Positions 10,201 through 23,331 of a stretch of 64,000 nt of DNA are shown here, one piece after another. A model generated the notes under the pieces. It did no database searches. It had not been told where the DNA came from and saw nothing but the letters and a program-made list of their open reading frames with translations. Positions within the stretch are counted from its first letter, which is position 1. The number at the start of each line of letters is the position of its first letter. The stretch spans positions 62,001 through 126,000 of the forward strand of contig CAJFCJ010000002.1 in NCBI GenBank assembly GCA_904063045.1, in the 5' to 3' direction. This stretch comes from Dimorphilus gyrociliatus. Its lineage: Eukaryota; Annelida; Polychaeta; Dinophilidae. The translations under genes were made by a program, and so were the position numbers.

Positions 10201-13020
10201 TCTAGAGGGAAGAAATTTGCCGTAATTAGTACGTCATTAACTGAACATCAACTAATCAATATTGTCAATTAATGCACACTCTTTCTCCAAGCCTTTGATT
10301 ACAGGCGTCCGACACAATTACTTTAATCATCGTCTTTAGACGACCTTCTATTGTAAACTCCATTATTTTAGCCTCAGGCTAATGTAATTGAGTTAAAGTA
10401 GGACAATTTTTGTTTTAAATATAAAATCAAGGACGGGTGAAGGGAAAGTATCCCATTGCCGCAATCTTCTTAAGTTGGCAATCTCGGATAAAGAAGAAGA
10501 CAGTTTAACTAATTAATCTGCCATTCGTGAAAAGCATTGAGTACTTATTAAAACCAACTACTTCCCTACGCCCCTTCCCGTTTCAATATTTCTTCCTCAA
10601 TACCATAGAGACTTTATAATTCTTTAAATAGTTATGTTTTAAAAGAAATTCGACTTCTTCCTAGTTCTCTTATTTGTAAAAGGAAACCTAGCATGAAATT
10701 GTATTTGAGTAAAACATTCCCCCAAATTTTCTTCATTATATAATCTACTAACGCATTATTTTGAATTGCGCTTAAAGTCACGCCATTTTATGGCCAAAGT
10801 TGATATATAAAAAAAGAGTATAGAATAGCTTTGCTTTCTTACTCCACCCTCTTTTTGTTACTTTCTCTTTCATTTCTCATTGGGCAAACTTATACGAATT
10901 AAACCCGCCGTAAAATTAGATTCGCTCCATTTCGCATGGTCAATTAACACTTTACTAATTACTTCGTACGCCCCAATTACAACCGGCGCCAAACCGGGTT
11001 CGAAACACCGCCTCAAGGCGTCTAAGAGAAGCGTCTATTGAAAAGAATGGCGTAAAGATCGAAACGCTAATTGAGCGAGTCTAAGCAGGGGGTACGGAAA
11101 GAAGAAAAAAATATAAATTGCCCTGGGTTTCAAATTTCGTAAACCGGGTAAAATTTTTCTAAAATAGCAACTTCCTGTACGATAGACCCATAGGCCCAGA
11201 CGATCAGACGCCGAGGCTTATTTACTGTAATTAAAGAAGGCGGCGCGTGTGTAGAAGGTCGAAGGAATTGAAAATTTAGTAGGTTGAACGAAAATAGAAT
11301 ACTTTCGAGTGCATTAAAATATCACAAACAATTTACGATTTACGTCACTGATATTTCAGATGAAAGGAGCGCTTTTTTAAACCATATTTTAAGTCTATAC
11401 ATTGTCAAAGGCTTTGCTATTCCCTATACTGTAAACATATCTCTCTCTTATAAAGTTACAATTATGTAGTAAATACTGTAAATACTCAAAAATACAAATA
11501 TATATATATAACTTTCATTATTTACCGAAATCCTCTTTCCTCTATAAACTTTAATAGAATTTAATAATAGAAAAAGGATTATTCCTTTCTTTCATAATAT
11601 AATTAGAGAAATTAAAATTTTTTCAACCTTCTTATAACTACTTTATTGTATTGAATAAGTGGTTGAAAACATTTTTAACGGACGATTGTTGAGAATTCAT
11701 GTCGATTTTGATCTTTCACTTCGAATTATTTGCCAAACGAACCGTAAATTATAAAGTGACTGCTTGTATATAAAGAAAACATAACAGATGCTACTATAAG
11801 ACCTTGTAAAGTTTTTTCTCTCTCTCTCCTTACCTTCCATAAATGTATAGTATACAGTTACCTTGTGTACTTTTACCGAGCATAATATACTATAACTAAA
11901 CTAATTTACGAGTAACTAGTTCAATTTATCTACTTACCAGTCATTGTATGAATTATTTTAATGAATATCTTCTCATTAACAGATTAGGAAAAAACTATAA
12001 TTCAACTATTTTTTTTTCGTTGCTACCAAATGTCTTCTCTTAACCGAGTCTGACCAAAGAATGATATGAGCATCTGTGGTACCACTCTAAAGGAGGCACC
12101 ATAATGCTTTATTTTATACTCTAAAGATTCTTCCATAATTTCTGTTTCATGCCTACTTGGATTTATATATTCTCCATAGAGATTATTCATAATTATCTCA
12201 ACTCTTAATTAATTAATTTTTTGATAAGTTTCCTTTGTATTTCGAATTTTTCATTATAATACACAGGCTTTTTTGTGTTTCATAGTACTTAAAAAGAATT
12301 ACCGCTTTTTTCTTAGTCATTTAAACGCCTAAAAGCGTTCGGCCTCTCGACGCCAATTCGGGAATTTGACGAAAAAGAAACGCTCGACGAGTCGGGCGAT
12401 TACGGCAATTTACACAAGAACTCTTTCATCAAGGCGCGCGCCATTCATAATTGCCCGATTGAATTATGAGGCAAAATTGGCGCGTAACGAAGCGACTGAT
12501 AGGAAATTGAGTGGCGCAGCCTTCTAAAGGCGCCATATTGTCGATGCGTCTAAAGGAATTCGCTGTCGTCTATGCGTTCATCGGATGTCGGCCGTCGGTC
12601 GATTTCCGTCATTCCTTTTTTGTATTGCGTAAAACACACGCTCGGTTTTTTGTACAGAGGTTTTAGGTAAATAATAGATTTCATAGCTGGCGTTAATCCG
12701 ATTACAACTAAATCGAATGCCAGACGGATTTGTTTGTTTACGTAACGCTTCTATAAAGAACTAGCGAAGTATGTACCGCAGTATAGAATTTAAGTCTGTA
12801 CAAAGTTGCAGATTATTCTTTCGCACGCATGCTACTATTGTCTTGGAATTGTGGGAACCGAACAAACGGTTATCTCTCATCAAAAGCTCCTAATTAGTTT
12901 GACGGGAAATGACTCACCTTTCTCTCTATTCAGCCTCTCCTGTTCTCTCAATCCGAGAATATTGTCGATTGAATGGGAAGAAGATGGATTTGGAAGAGAC
13001 ATATGCTGCCTCGAATACAT
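7252..13020 (-). CDS. rax: Retinal homeobox (Rax/Rx) transcription factor, 3 exons
   Basis: Predicted 209-residue paired-class homeodomain factor; Rax controls eye and anterior neural fate in bilaterians. Exons: 13020-12918, 8748-8543, 7572-7252. Exon 1 encodes the octapeptide HSIDNILGL (residues 16-24). Exon 2 encodes [20 protein letters not shown] and onward. The homeodomain spans residues 58-117 with glutamine at homeodomain position 50; intron 2 lies between homeodomain residues 46 and 47, the classic paired-class site. The C-terminal exon has LPLDPWI and an OAR motif, [17 protein letters not shown] (about residues 187-203). Frames agree at both junctions (103+206+321 nt). The start at 13020 is the first in-frame Met after two stop codons. 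The protein is shorter than vertebrate RAX (about 346). Intron 1 is 4.2 kb and intron 2 is 970 bp, very long for this locus, so intronic control elements are likely. Octapeptide, homeodomain and OAR together fix the family. Confidence 0.95.
8473..8493. promoter_or_regulatory. CRE-like cluster in rax intron 2
   Basis: TGACGTGACGTC at 8473-8484 and TGACG at 8489-8493 give three CREB/ATF-type cores in 21 bp, about 50 bp downstream of the homeodomain exon. Similarity to CRE sites is seen; binding is inferred. Confidence 0.3.
8749..12917 (-). other. rax: Large first intron of rax (4.2 kb)
   Basis: No coding exon seen. Open frames inside (for example 9206-9505 on the minus strand) lack family likeness. 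Contents include the TTAA array, a CTCF-like site at 8894-8901 within GCCATTAGATGGCGC, a GGATTA (Otx-type) word near 8855, a G-rich patch at 9581-9622, and a stretch richer in GC around 12320-12620. Confidence 0.6.
8776..8799. repeat. (TTAA)6 array, overlapping TAATTA homeodomain sites
   Basis: Perfect 24-bp tandem repeat of TTAA in rax intron 1, 27 bp upstream of the homeodomain exon. Each TAATTA is a palindromic homeodomain core, so the array could bind homeodomain proteins, Rax included. It could also be only a microsatellite. Confidence 0.75.
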
Positions 13021-13940
13021 TCTTCTCCACTTTTCTTCGATCAACGACGCTTCTTTCAAACTCGACGAAAGTCACTAGCTCCACCTCTGGTTGTTGATTG
13101 GCTATTTCAACTATTATGCAAATCAATAAGGCGGAGCATATGGATAATTGAAGGCTACGCACAGTTTAGCGGCAAGGTTGTGATTGAGTAATTGCGGGCT
13201 TGTTATTCTTTTGTGCCGGCGGCGTTCCGACCGCTTTTCGTCTTGAATGGAATGTTTATTATTTATTTTTAGAGTTATTCATTCACTATATAATATTACA
13301 TAAGTAGGCGCACGTATACTACCCACTGATTTTATTAGCTCGCGCAATTAATAAGAAATTATATTCTGTTAACTAATTAACCGAGAATATAGAAGTGACT
13401 TTGATCTTGATTAGCTGAGAATAAGCTGCAGGTGAGTGGTTTAAATTGTCAAGTCTCTTGCGCAATCATAAGGATAGTCACGCGAATTGAAAGCAATCGA
13501 AATAAATTTGTATATCTATTATATTTCCACTTTAAATTGAAAAAAAAAGTTCAAAAATAGACCTTGAGAAATGGAAAGGCGTTTTTTCTCAGAAAGCGAT
13601 CAATCGTTGCTAAAAACTTTTACTTTGACCTTTGATCTCGTTCTCCCATCTGAACAAAATGTTCACGCATATCCCCCCATTTTCTAACAATATACTAAAC
13701 GAAAAGGTTATCAAAAATACACCGATACAGTAGTGTAATTTGTGAGTTTTATTGCTATAATTATTCATTATTGGGAATTGATGATGTGCATAGACTATCC
13801 ATACTTTCATAAGATGCATTCGTTTGCAAATTTCTAGAAGACGATGAAAAACAACTGCGAAGTTTGTACGTTACTCTTCTTATCACAGACCTATTAAGAT
13901 AGTCAAGTAATTAACATAAATTCTCTTTACAAAATTGATC
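13021..13940. other. Intergenic region upstream of rax, downstream of SLC2A
   Basis: Separates the rax start from the end of the SLC2A gene; both are on the minus strand. It holds the octamer/CCAAT cluster close to rax. I see no exon in the rest, which is AT-rich. Confidence 0.6.
13097..13136 (-). promoter_or_regulatory. rax: Probable rax proximal promoter: CCAAT, POU octamer, GC element
   Basis: Reading toward rax: CTCCGCC (13136-13130), a perfect octamer ATTTGCAT (13123-13116) and CCAAT (13101-13097), all 75-115 bp upstream of the rax start codon. The octamer is the POU/Oct binding site. The order and closeness suggest a promoter; the transcription start is not known. Confidence 0.5.
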
Positions 13941-16595
13941 TTACATTGTTTGTAGTTCTTTGCTAACTTGTTCCAATGTACGCCCTCTTGTCTCTGGAAC
14001 TAATAGACTAACAAAAAGGATGGATAATAGGCAGACAATAGCGGAAATTGTGCACATATTCGCTAATCCAATGGCAGCTGCATGAAAATTATTAAATTAT
14101 AACTTCACTTTTAGTTTTTGTTAATAATACATTTACCCGTTACATCCAAGAATGTCATCGATACTAAAATGTTTGATCCGAGACCAAATATATTCGCCAC
14201 AGAGAATGCTCTTCCTTTTAGAGATGTGGGAAATATCTCACTGAGAATTAACCACGAAACTGTAATAAAAACAAAAGGTGTGTGTGTGTGTGAGAGAGAA
14301 AGAAAGGTATAAATTTTAAGAGGATCTTGTAAATATAATAAAAATTACTTACTCGGACCAAAACCGATGGAAAATCCGATTACGAACGTAATTAAAGAGC
14401 TTATCACTAGGAAACGAAAGAATCTTGTTGGCTGTATTTCTAATTCGTTATTTGCTGATATATTAGCTGGAGTGGTTATAGAACTGTCGTTGAACGCGAA
14501 CACTATTGAGGTCGTATTTTTATCATCAATGCATATCTTTTCCAATTTGAGATCGTTAGGTGAATTATATAAGGTTATTGCCAATAAAGCCATGCTAATC
14601 AACATTAAAGTGCAGCCAATTGTTAATAATCTCCGTCTACTAAATCTATCGACTACGAATAATAGACATCCAGTAAAAATACACTGTAAAAATAGTTTTA
14701 AAGTTAGCTAATTTCTCAAAGTGACTGGCAGCTCCATCTAGTATTTTATATTAGAATGAATCTCTTTGTTATTTAATTAATGAGTAGCTACTTTATTTGA
14801 TAGCAAAACTACTAAACAGTGTTTATGTTATAAAGAGTTCACTTAATTAATTTAGAGCTGAATTAGTAATTAGTGACGAAACGATTGTTTTATTTTGTTA
14901 CCTTTGCCAAACCTAAGCCAACTGTTGCCAAAGTAGAGGCTGTATCTTTATGAAAACCAATATGTTGAAATATTGTTGGCGAATAGAATAGTATATTTGG
15001 TTGACCAGAAAACTATAAATAGTTATATAAATTCATTTATTAATATCTAATTATTAACGTCTACATTGTATATTTACTTGTAAAAGAGTAACAATACTTA
15101 TAGCGATGCCCATTCTTGCCATCATATTGTCTTTATTTCTGAATAGATCAAGGAAATTGTAGCGCTGTATGGAAAGTTGCACAAATATAATAAGATATAT
15201 AATTAGATATATTTAAAAAAAATAAGCAGACAGATTCTTCGAACAAAGACTTCTTAATTAGATGAATTTCAGTCTCTATGGATGAATGACCTCGAAGTAT
15301 TCTTAAGCAATTAATCGCCTATTAATTATAACATTTTTGTATTTATAAACAAACTCATTGAATAGATGTAATTGAGTGATAAACTTACTTCGGCTTCTTT
15401 ATTCTTCAATAACAAATACCTGGGACTTTTCGGCATGTTTAACATTAATAGAGCCTGTATAACAGATGGTATGGAAGCTAATCCGAACATGTATCTCCTG
15501 AAAAAGAATTATAAGTTGTCTATCAAAGATTAATATAGTATTAGGAAGAATTCAACTAACCATCCATCAGAAGTTGTAATAAGTAAATAGCTGACAAGGA
15601 ATGACACTAAAAACCCCAAAGTTATACCAAATTCATATAATGAAACCAATCTTCCCCTTAATTTCTAATTTAAAAACAAAAATTAAATAGTATTATTAAC
15701 TAAGGCAGCTATTTTATTCGACATAGTAATCGAATAGCTTACTAACAGAAATTGCTATTTCTGACATATAAATACAAGTTGAAACGGACGATAATGAAAC
15801 AGCACACCCGACAAGTAACCTGGCAAATATCTAAAAAGAAGATAAATGTTAGATAATTTGTAGAAAGAACTTATTTTCATTACCAAAATACTAAAATTCT
15901 GAGCAAACGCCAATAAAAACGAAGCTATTGTGAAGATTACACAATTTATTATAATTGTAACTTTTCTCCCAACCTTATCTACTAATAGACCTATAAATAT
16001 TTTTAAGAATTAGAAAAAATAGGAATCAAAATTCAATTATATTACTATTTACCCGCTATTACATATGAGACAATACCACCAATCAGTGCAGAGGAAACTA
16101 ATAATTCTCTGTCCTTACAATTCAATTGAAAATGAGTTTTTAATTGAAGTAAAGCACCAGATATAATACCTGATAATATCGATTATATATTTAAAGTATG
16201 ATCTATATGAAGGATAACCTACCAATATCATAACCGAATAAAACTCCATTAATACAAGATAAAATTCCAGCCGAGATTGTTAAGCAGGTTGGAAAGGACT
16301 TTTTCCTTGGAGGAATAGTTGGAGACAAGCTTTCGGAGGATAGTAACGATGTTTCTATGTTGTCACCTTCGTTCGTTCTAATTTCAGATTCGGTATCTGA
16401 TAATTGATCATCGCTCTGGATTGAAAATTTCCTTTCTCGTTCAAAAGCAATATTTGCTTTCGAAAATTCTTGATCAATTAATTCACCTAGAGGGTTATTA
16501 TTAATTATTTAGCAAAGTAATGAAAGTAAACTGTAATTTAAGCAAAGTTTACGGTTGATTGCATCGACTAGATCGTCAATTTCACTGTCGTCCAT
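13941..16595 (-). CDS. SLC2A sugar transporter, class III (GLUT10/12-like), 12 exons
   Basis: Predicted 538-residue facilitative hexose transporter of the plasma or internal membranes. Exons: 16595-16553, 16486-16223, 16169-16053, 15990-15884, 15830-15747, 15664-15561, 15497-15389, 15164-15078, 15012-14902, 14683-14353, 14259-14137, 14077-13941; all phases agree. Seen: an acidic and Ser-rich cytosolic N terminus (about 90 residues), GYDIGIISGALLQL in TM1, a DKVGRK loop, RGRL, SPRYLLLK, GQPNILFYSPTIFQ in TM7, SWLILSEIFP in TM10, and VPETRGRTLEQ at the end. A long Asn-rich outer loop between TM9 and TM10 (exon 10) is a class III feature, and IISGALLQ also matches GLUT12/GLUT10. Substrate is inferred as sugar. 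Its start faces RNF220 across 338 bp, so the two may share a promoter. Confidence 0.9.
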
Positions 16596-16933
16596 TGATA
16601 TGCCGTATTATCGCTCACAATATGTAATCACATTTCGTAACAAATAACAAGTTTTTCTTCAACAGTTATTTGATGCGATTTTAATTTTCCATTTAAGCCT
16701 GTAAGTCACATAAACAAGTCACTGCATCATTTTTTAACTGAAAAACGCAGCAAATTCTTGGAAGAAAAGTGTAAATAAAAAATCCCATCATTCAAACTGT
16801 TTCGAGAAAACACCTCAAATCGGAAACGAGGCTGTAAAAACACGGAATCCCCCAGCTCTTGCGATTTTCTCAAAGTAAAGAGGCTGGAGTAATCGCAAAT
16901 TATCTTATAAGAATTAAATGTTTAGAAATTTTA
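16596..16933. promoter_or_regulatory. Divergent promoter region of SLC2A and RNF220
   Basis: The 338 bp between two start codons on opposite strands must contain both 5' ends unless untranslated exons lie elsewhere. I see no TATA box or CpG-rich core. Confidence 0.5.
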
Positions 16934-18532
16934 ATGGACGGAAATGAGGTAAATAGTCATTAAAGGAACAATCTGGGTAGTCGTCATTATTATAAAACCC
17001 ATTCTAAAATAGGCTTTGCAGCTTTAGTGATGACTATAGAAAATGGCTAAAAAATTAACTTTTTTTTAAGGAGGAACCATCTTTTAAGAAGACCAAAATC
17101 CAAAATGTTTCCAAAGATGACGAAGATGGATTGTACACTCGAACAAAACGTTAGTATTATTTTGATTCTAGTAATATCTAGAATTTAAATTTCGTAACTT
17201 TCAAATATAAACAATCTATACATTCTAATGCAGGAGTAGTAAAAGTGAAGCAATTTTTTCCCTGTCCGGTTTGTGGTGAGGAGTTGACTAGTGAAGAACT
17301 GTCTCCTCATTTAAATAATGAAGTATGCTGGCTTCAGGATTACACCAAGAAATTATTCAAACGCCATACTTATTCATCATCTCGACGTACTGTTTCTGAA
17401 AGTGATGATAGAATAACCCCTTCTACCTCAACTAGTACCGAAGAAATGACTCATAAAGATATGCGAGAAGCTCTCTTGCAGGTTCGACAAAATCGACGAC
17501 AAAGAGTTCGAGGGGCTGCTAGGTGTCCTGTATGCTTTAAAGCCATTCCAGGAGAAGAGCGAGACGTTCAGGAACATGTTGATTCTTGTCTTGAGCGAAG
17601 TGTTAGTATCAGTTTTCAAGTCAAAGAGGATAAATAGATAATTTTATTGATAATAAATAGACAAGAAGAAACGAAGAAGAAAACGGACAGATCGTCGTAG
17701 ATGAAAGCACTGACGACGATGAAGAATTTGATTCGTATACGTGGTGTGGACAAACAAGAGTAAGAGCAACATCAGGAATGCATAGCCATGCATTTGGTTC
17801 CCTAGCAACAAGAGGCAAGAAAGCAACCGAAGATGAAGATGCTGTTGTAAATGTAGAAGAGGTAGAAGAGAATCAATACGGGGACACGCAATACGATGAG
17901 AAAGATGTTATTTTACCTAGTCGTTCTAATAATGCTGAAGTTCGAGAAGCCTTAGCTATTCGTTCAGCTTTAGTAGGGTAAATACATAAATTATTTAGAA
18001 AGCTAATTGACCTAATTAATATTAAATGATTTTCAAATAATTATAGTCAAAGTCAAGTTGACATTCCTGAAAGTCGAAAGCGTTGGGAAGATGTAGGAAT
18101 TGAAACTACAGAAATAGCAGATGAACAAAATGGAAAAGAGAATAAAATAAGAGATTGTTGTAAAATGATTCAAGATAAATTTGATATAACAACAAAAAAT
18201 TTAGAAAATTTACAGGGAAACATCCAGAAATGCTTAATATGCATGGTAAGTTTGTACAATAATTTCAATACTTTTAACTATTAAAAGACATTTGATAATA
18301 TGTCATTTTTCAGGAACCGTATCAAATACCAGTAGTATCTATCACATGTTGGCATGTTTTCTGTGAGGAATGCTGGCTTCGTTCCTTAGTAAGTTATATA
18401 ATTAGTATAAAATTTAAAAGCTAAATTAGACAATAAGTGTTTCATTTTGTTTTTTAAAAGGGATCCAAGAAAGTTTGCCCTAAATGCAACGAAATAACCT
18501 CTCCATCTAATTTAAGGAAAATTTATTTATGA
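16934..18532 (+). CDS. RNF220: RNF220-type RING E3 ubiquitin ligase, 7 exons
   Basis: Predicted 374-residue E3 ligase; in vertebrates RNF220 ubiquitinates neural transcription regulators and stabilises beta-catenin. Exons: 16934-16948, 17071-17149, 17234-17601, 17661-17977, 18047-18245, 18314-18388, 18461-18532; phases agree and introns are 59-122 bp. Seen: two zinc-binding CPVC clusters (FPCPVCGEEL and ARCPVCFKAI, each followed by His/Cys), the RNF220 signature YTWCGQTRVRAT, and a C-terminal RING with CLICM, CWHVFCEECW and CPKC ending in LRKIYL, as in vertebrate RNF220. Human RNF220 is about 566 residues, so this form lacks much of the long N-terminal region. The first exon codes for only five residues (MDGNE), so an alternative upstream start cannot be excluded. 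Convergent with AK3, 145 bp between stop codons. Confidence 0.93.
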
Positions 18533-18677
18533 CTGACGATCGCAATGTGCGATAATTTTACTACATGGGATATCATTGATATCTAATTCAATTAATCATG
18601 TTATATATAGCTATCCAAGTAGAATTTATAGAATAAATCGTGTATATATTATTATCTATATTATTATTATTAATATT

Positions 18678-19929
<1,252 letters not shown>

Positions 19930-22900
19930 TTAATACTTTGTCCAAGTAGTTTTAGGTATAGTCAAATTATTCAAGTCAAATGTATTGTTTTTTGACATTT
20001 CGTGCGTTTTCAAATGTGTTTTAAGGTTGCACTGTAAGGCAAACCTCTTACCACAAACGTTACATTGATGAGGTTTATCTCCGCTGTGCAAAAGTAAATG
20101 ATTTTTTAAATTGGTTGCCTTGCTGAAACCCCTCTGGCATACTTGGCATCTGAATGGCCAAGAACCATTATGGACATAGGTATGGGACCGCAAATCTCCT
20201 GGTGTTGGGAAAGATTTTGAGCATAATTTGCATTTATGAGGTTTTTCTTTGTCGTGTGTCATTCTATGGTAGTATAGATTTGAACTTGCTGTAAATCTTT
20301 TACCACAAATTTGACATTCATGTGGTTTTTCTCCAGAGTGTATTCTCCTGTGTGTATTTAAACTAGATGACGTCGAAAATGATTTACCACACACATCACA
20401 CGAATGAGGTTTCTCACCCGTATGTGTCCTCGTGTGACGCCTCAACAGCGATGGTCTATCAAATTTTTTCCCACAAACTGTACAAGGTAGCCAAGTTTTT
20501 TCCTTTTTATTTCTAATAGGATTTCCCGGAAGCGAGTTATTATAGAATAGAGAGGTTGTTGGATGGGGCGGAGGAGGTAGTGGAGGAGGGGGAGGAGGAA
20601 GAGGTGGATTCATTGATGAAAATAGATGTTTAGGTGGAGAAAAAATATCACTAGTTGGTGTTAGTAAATGAGAAAAAAATCTTGTATCATAAGGCGATTG
20701 GAATTTCTCCGATAAAGTTGATGTTGATGCAATGCCACTGTCTGACAATTCTCTCTTAGCTTCCATTTGAAATAAAAGTTCTTGTCCGGCATCTATATCA
20801 CATAAAACTTTAAAACCAACAATACTGCCATCTATATCTCGAATATCTTCTAAATTTTCACGTTTTGAATTTCTCACAAATCTCACCCAATTACAATGTC
20901 TAACCAAGTGCTTTTCGACCGACATAATATTCTCAATGCATCCTCGATCAAATCGAATCTAAAAATAGAAGCAAAAAACATATTTTTAACATCTAAGTTT
21001 AATGCCATCTGGTGGGCGCAAGTGTAATGGTTGAGAAAATATTTTCGATTTGCCTACAATCAGCGAGATTTTTGAACCCTTTGAACTGGGCTGATGTTGA
21101 AGCTGACAGAGTAAGAGTTGCAATTTTACGGATCTTATAGAATATTGAAAAGAGTATAGAGAAATGAGCAACAATTCTGAATTTAATTGGTCATATATTT
21201 TTTCTATGCATTTACATCTATCAATTTCATTTGCTTTTATATTTATTCAATAGATTAAATCTATCAAGTAAAGTTTACGGAAGGAGGAAAAGAGAGAAAA
21301 TTATAGACCAGTCGGCGAATCGGCGCCAGCAGCTGTCAATGGTGAAAGATGATCAGTAAATGAAGCGTATTGCTCTGCATTGAAATCGTCTTTTAAAATA
21401 CACCCATAGTCGTTTAGCGACCCGAACAGTATTATAAATTCGAATAGATAAGAGACGAGCATTTGTTCCATGTGAACTATGCCTATTCTATAAAAAAATA
21501 TTTTTGTCTCCTTTCACCCTTATTTTATTCTGGTTTTCTTTTCTTCTTGTCGGCCTACTTGATCTTGTTTATGGTATTTTCTAAAATATTGTCACTTTCT
21601 ATATTCTTTAAATAAATAACTGAAAGAAAATTTCTTTCTTTAACAGTAACTAATAGGAACCTAACAAAATTATGAATATCGGGATCATATTTCTCTCAGT
21701 TATATCATGTAGCATATAATTTTCAAAATAGTTTGAATTAAGCTATATAAAATAATTGAATTAGCAACAAAGGAAAGCTTACAAAAAGTTTAATGGGTGG
21801 AATTTGAATAAAAGAAGGTGGAGAGGAGGAGGTGAAGAGAGAGTGTATAAATGAGAGATATCAGAAAAGACAGATAATTAATCTAGACATTTCTCTTTTT
21901 TTATAAATTGTTTCAATTTGACGAGTATTTGAAACGCTGTGGCGCGTGGCGCTTTCAATACAACAGACGCTTTGTATCTTCTCGCCATTTTTACGACCAT
22001 CCTGCTCTCGCGTGGCAGTCATTAGCATATAGAATGATGAACGTAATTTATTGCGCGTCACTGCTCTCTATATATTTTAATTATCGTCCAGACTGTATAA
22101 AGGGAAAAAATGATGGACCGCTATCTAACGACCCAACAGAAAATACCCTGACCGTTTCGGACATCTTCTTTCAAAGTCATTGTCTGTAAATTATTGATTC
22201 TCTAACAAAGAAGACCACTTAAAAATTTTACTATATAGTCTATCCTCTATTTTCTTCATTACCGTGAAGTTGACACGTCTACATTTATTTCATAAACTGA
22301 TAATTATTGCAAAATATTTTAAATTTAATGTTAGAAAATTGTAGGCTATTTTGAAAATTTATATTCAAAGAATGGAATATATTTTCTATAGTTGATGAAA
22401 AGAAGCCGTCTATAGATGATGCATTTCACAAATCGTTTTACTGTTCATTATGGTCTATAATTACCGTTTATGGAGGTTTGGAACGAACTGTCGACTTTTA
22501 AATATATAGGGGTACTAAAAAACTAGTAAAGAAATACCAATTTGATATTTTATTGCACGATGAACAAGTTTCATTTGGTTTTAAACCTTTTTAGGACCAT
22601 CTTCACAGGGATTCCGCCGTATTGTTAGTGTAAATTGCCGATCATAATTCTAAGTTCATTCGTAGGAAACAGCACAGCGACTGTTCGAGGCGGGTGGTGC
22701 TATACGGGCTAGTAAAATTGAGTAGAATTCTAATGTTCTTTTAATGATTCTTTTATAGAGTGGTATATGCATGCGTGCATCCGAATTGACCTTTTCTAGC
22801 ACTTAGAGATATGGTCTTTAAGTAAAAACCAGAGCGAGTCAAAAATTTTAAGGAATAGATGAGAAAATAGATTATCTTAAGGTCATTCATCCGATTCTAT

Positions 22901-23331
22901 ACCGGCATTATTATTTTCTTAAATATTATCACCTTGAAAATTTTACTCTTTACAAGGGTTTTTATAATGTATTTTTAGCAAATTGCCTCGTAATTAGTTT
23001 ATTTACCAAATAGATTGCTCTTCGTTATTCCTCAATAAAGGGAATTTGAATGAAGAATGAATTAAAGAAGAATGAAAAGAAAGAGAAGGTTTATAAATGT
23101 TTGTTTACTTACATCGTCCTTTTCTAAAATTTCACTTATTTGATATTGAAACAATTCAATTCGTCCTTGATTGGGAGAGAGAATGCATCCTTTTTTCAAC
23201 TTTTTTCTAGCTCGAACTGACACTCCAACGTCAAATTTGTTGAATGTTCCAGGATGATTGTTATCTTCATGTTGTTTAAAAGGTTCCAAAACTAACGAAA
23301 GACAGTCGGGAATTAAAACGCAGCTCTCCAT
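19930..23331 (-). CDS. PR-domain C2H2 zinc finger transcription factor (PRDM family), 2 exons
   Basis: Predicted 415-residue nuclear regulator. Exons: 23331-23113 and 20958-19930, joined in frame at E-K-D-D/I-R-F-D. The N-terminal half reads as a divergent PR (SET-like) domain: FDVGVSVRARKKLKKGC, then NWVRFVRNSKRENL and a GFKVLCDIDAGQELL end that matches the PR-domain ELL motif. A Pro-rich run follows (about residues 191-207). Six C2H2 fingers occupy about residues 232-400: CTVC, CDVC, CQIC, CKLC, CQVC and CNVC, each with its His pair and mostly TGEKPH-type linkers. Six clustered fingers after the PR domain suggest a PRDM14-like member, but I am not sure of the paralogue. An in-frame alternative start lies 33 bp upstream (23364). 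The single intron is 2.15 kb and could hide a further exon of length divisible by three. Confidence 0.85.
20959..23112 (-). other. Large intron of the PRDM gene (2.15 kb)
   Basis: Contains a CTCF-like word GCCATCTGGTGGGCGC at 21004-21019, an E-box CAGCTG near 21330, and a stretch richer in GC (about 21930-22190) that is open in one plus-strand frame without an ATG start. No exon of the host gene is evident. Confidence 0.5.

Noticed and set aside
10998-11010. GGTTCGAAACACC resembling a tRNA B box
   Set aside because: No T-stem, acceptor stem or A box could be paired around it.
12926-13162. Minus-strand open frame of 78 codons starting upstream of rax and overlapping its first exon, with a signal-like N terminus
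   Set aside because: It covers the putative octamer/CCAAT promoter and reads the rax exon out of frame; the octapeptide frame explains the conserved sequence better.
14279-14305. GT/GA simple repeat in an SLC2A intron as a possible CRISPR or satellite
   Set aside because: Only a short dinucleotide tract; no spaced repeats.
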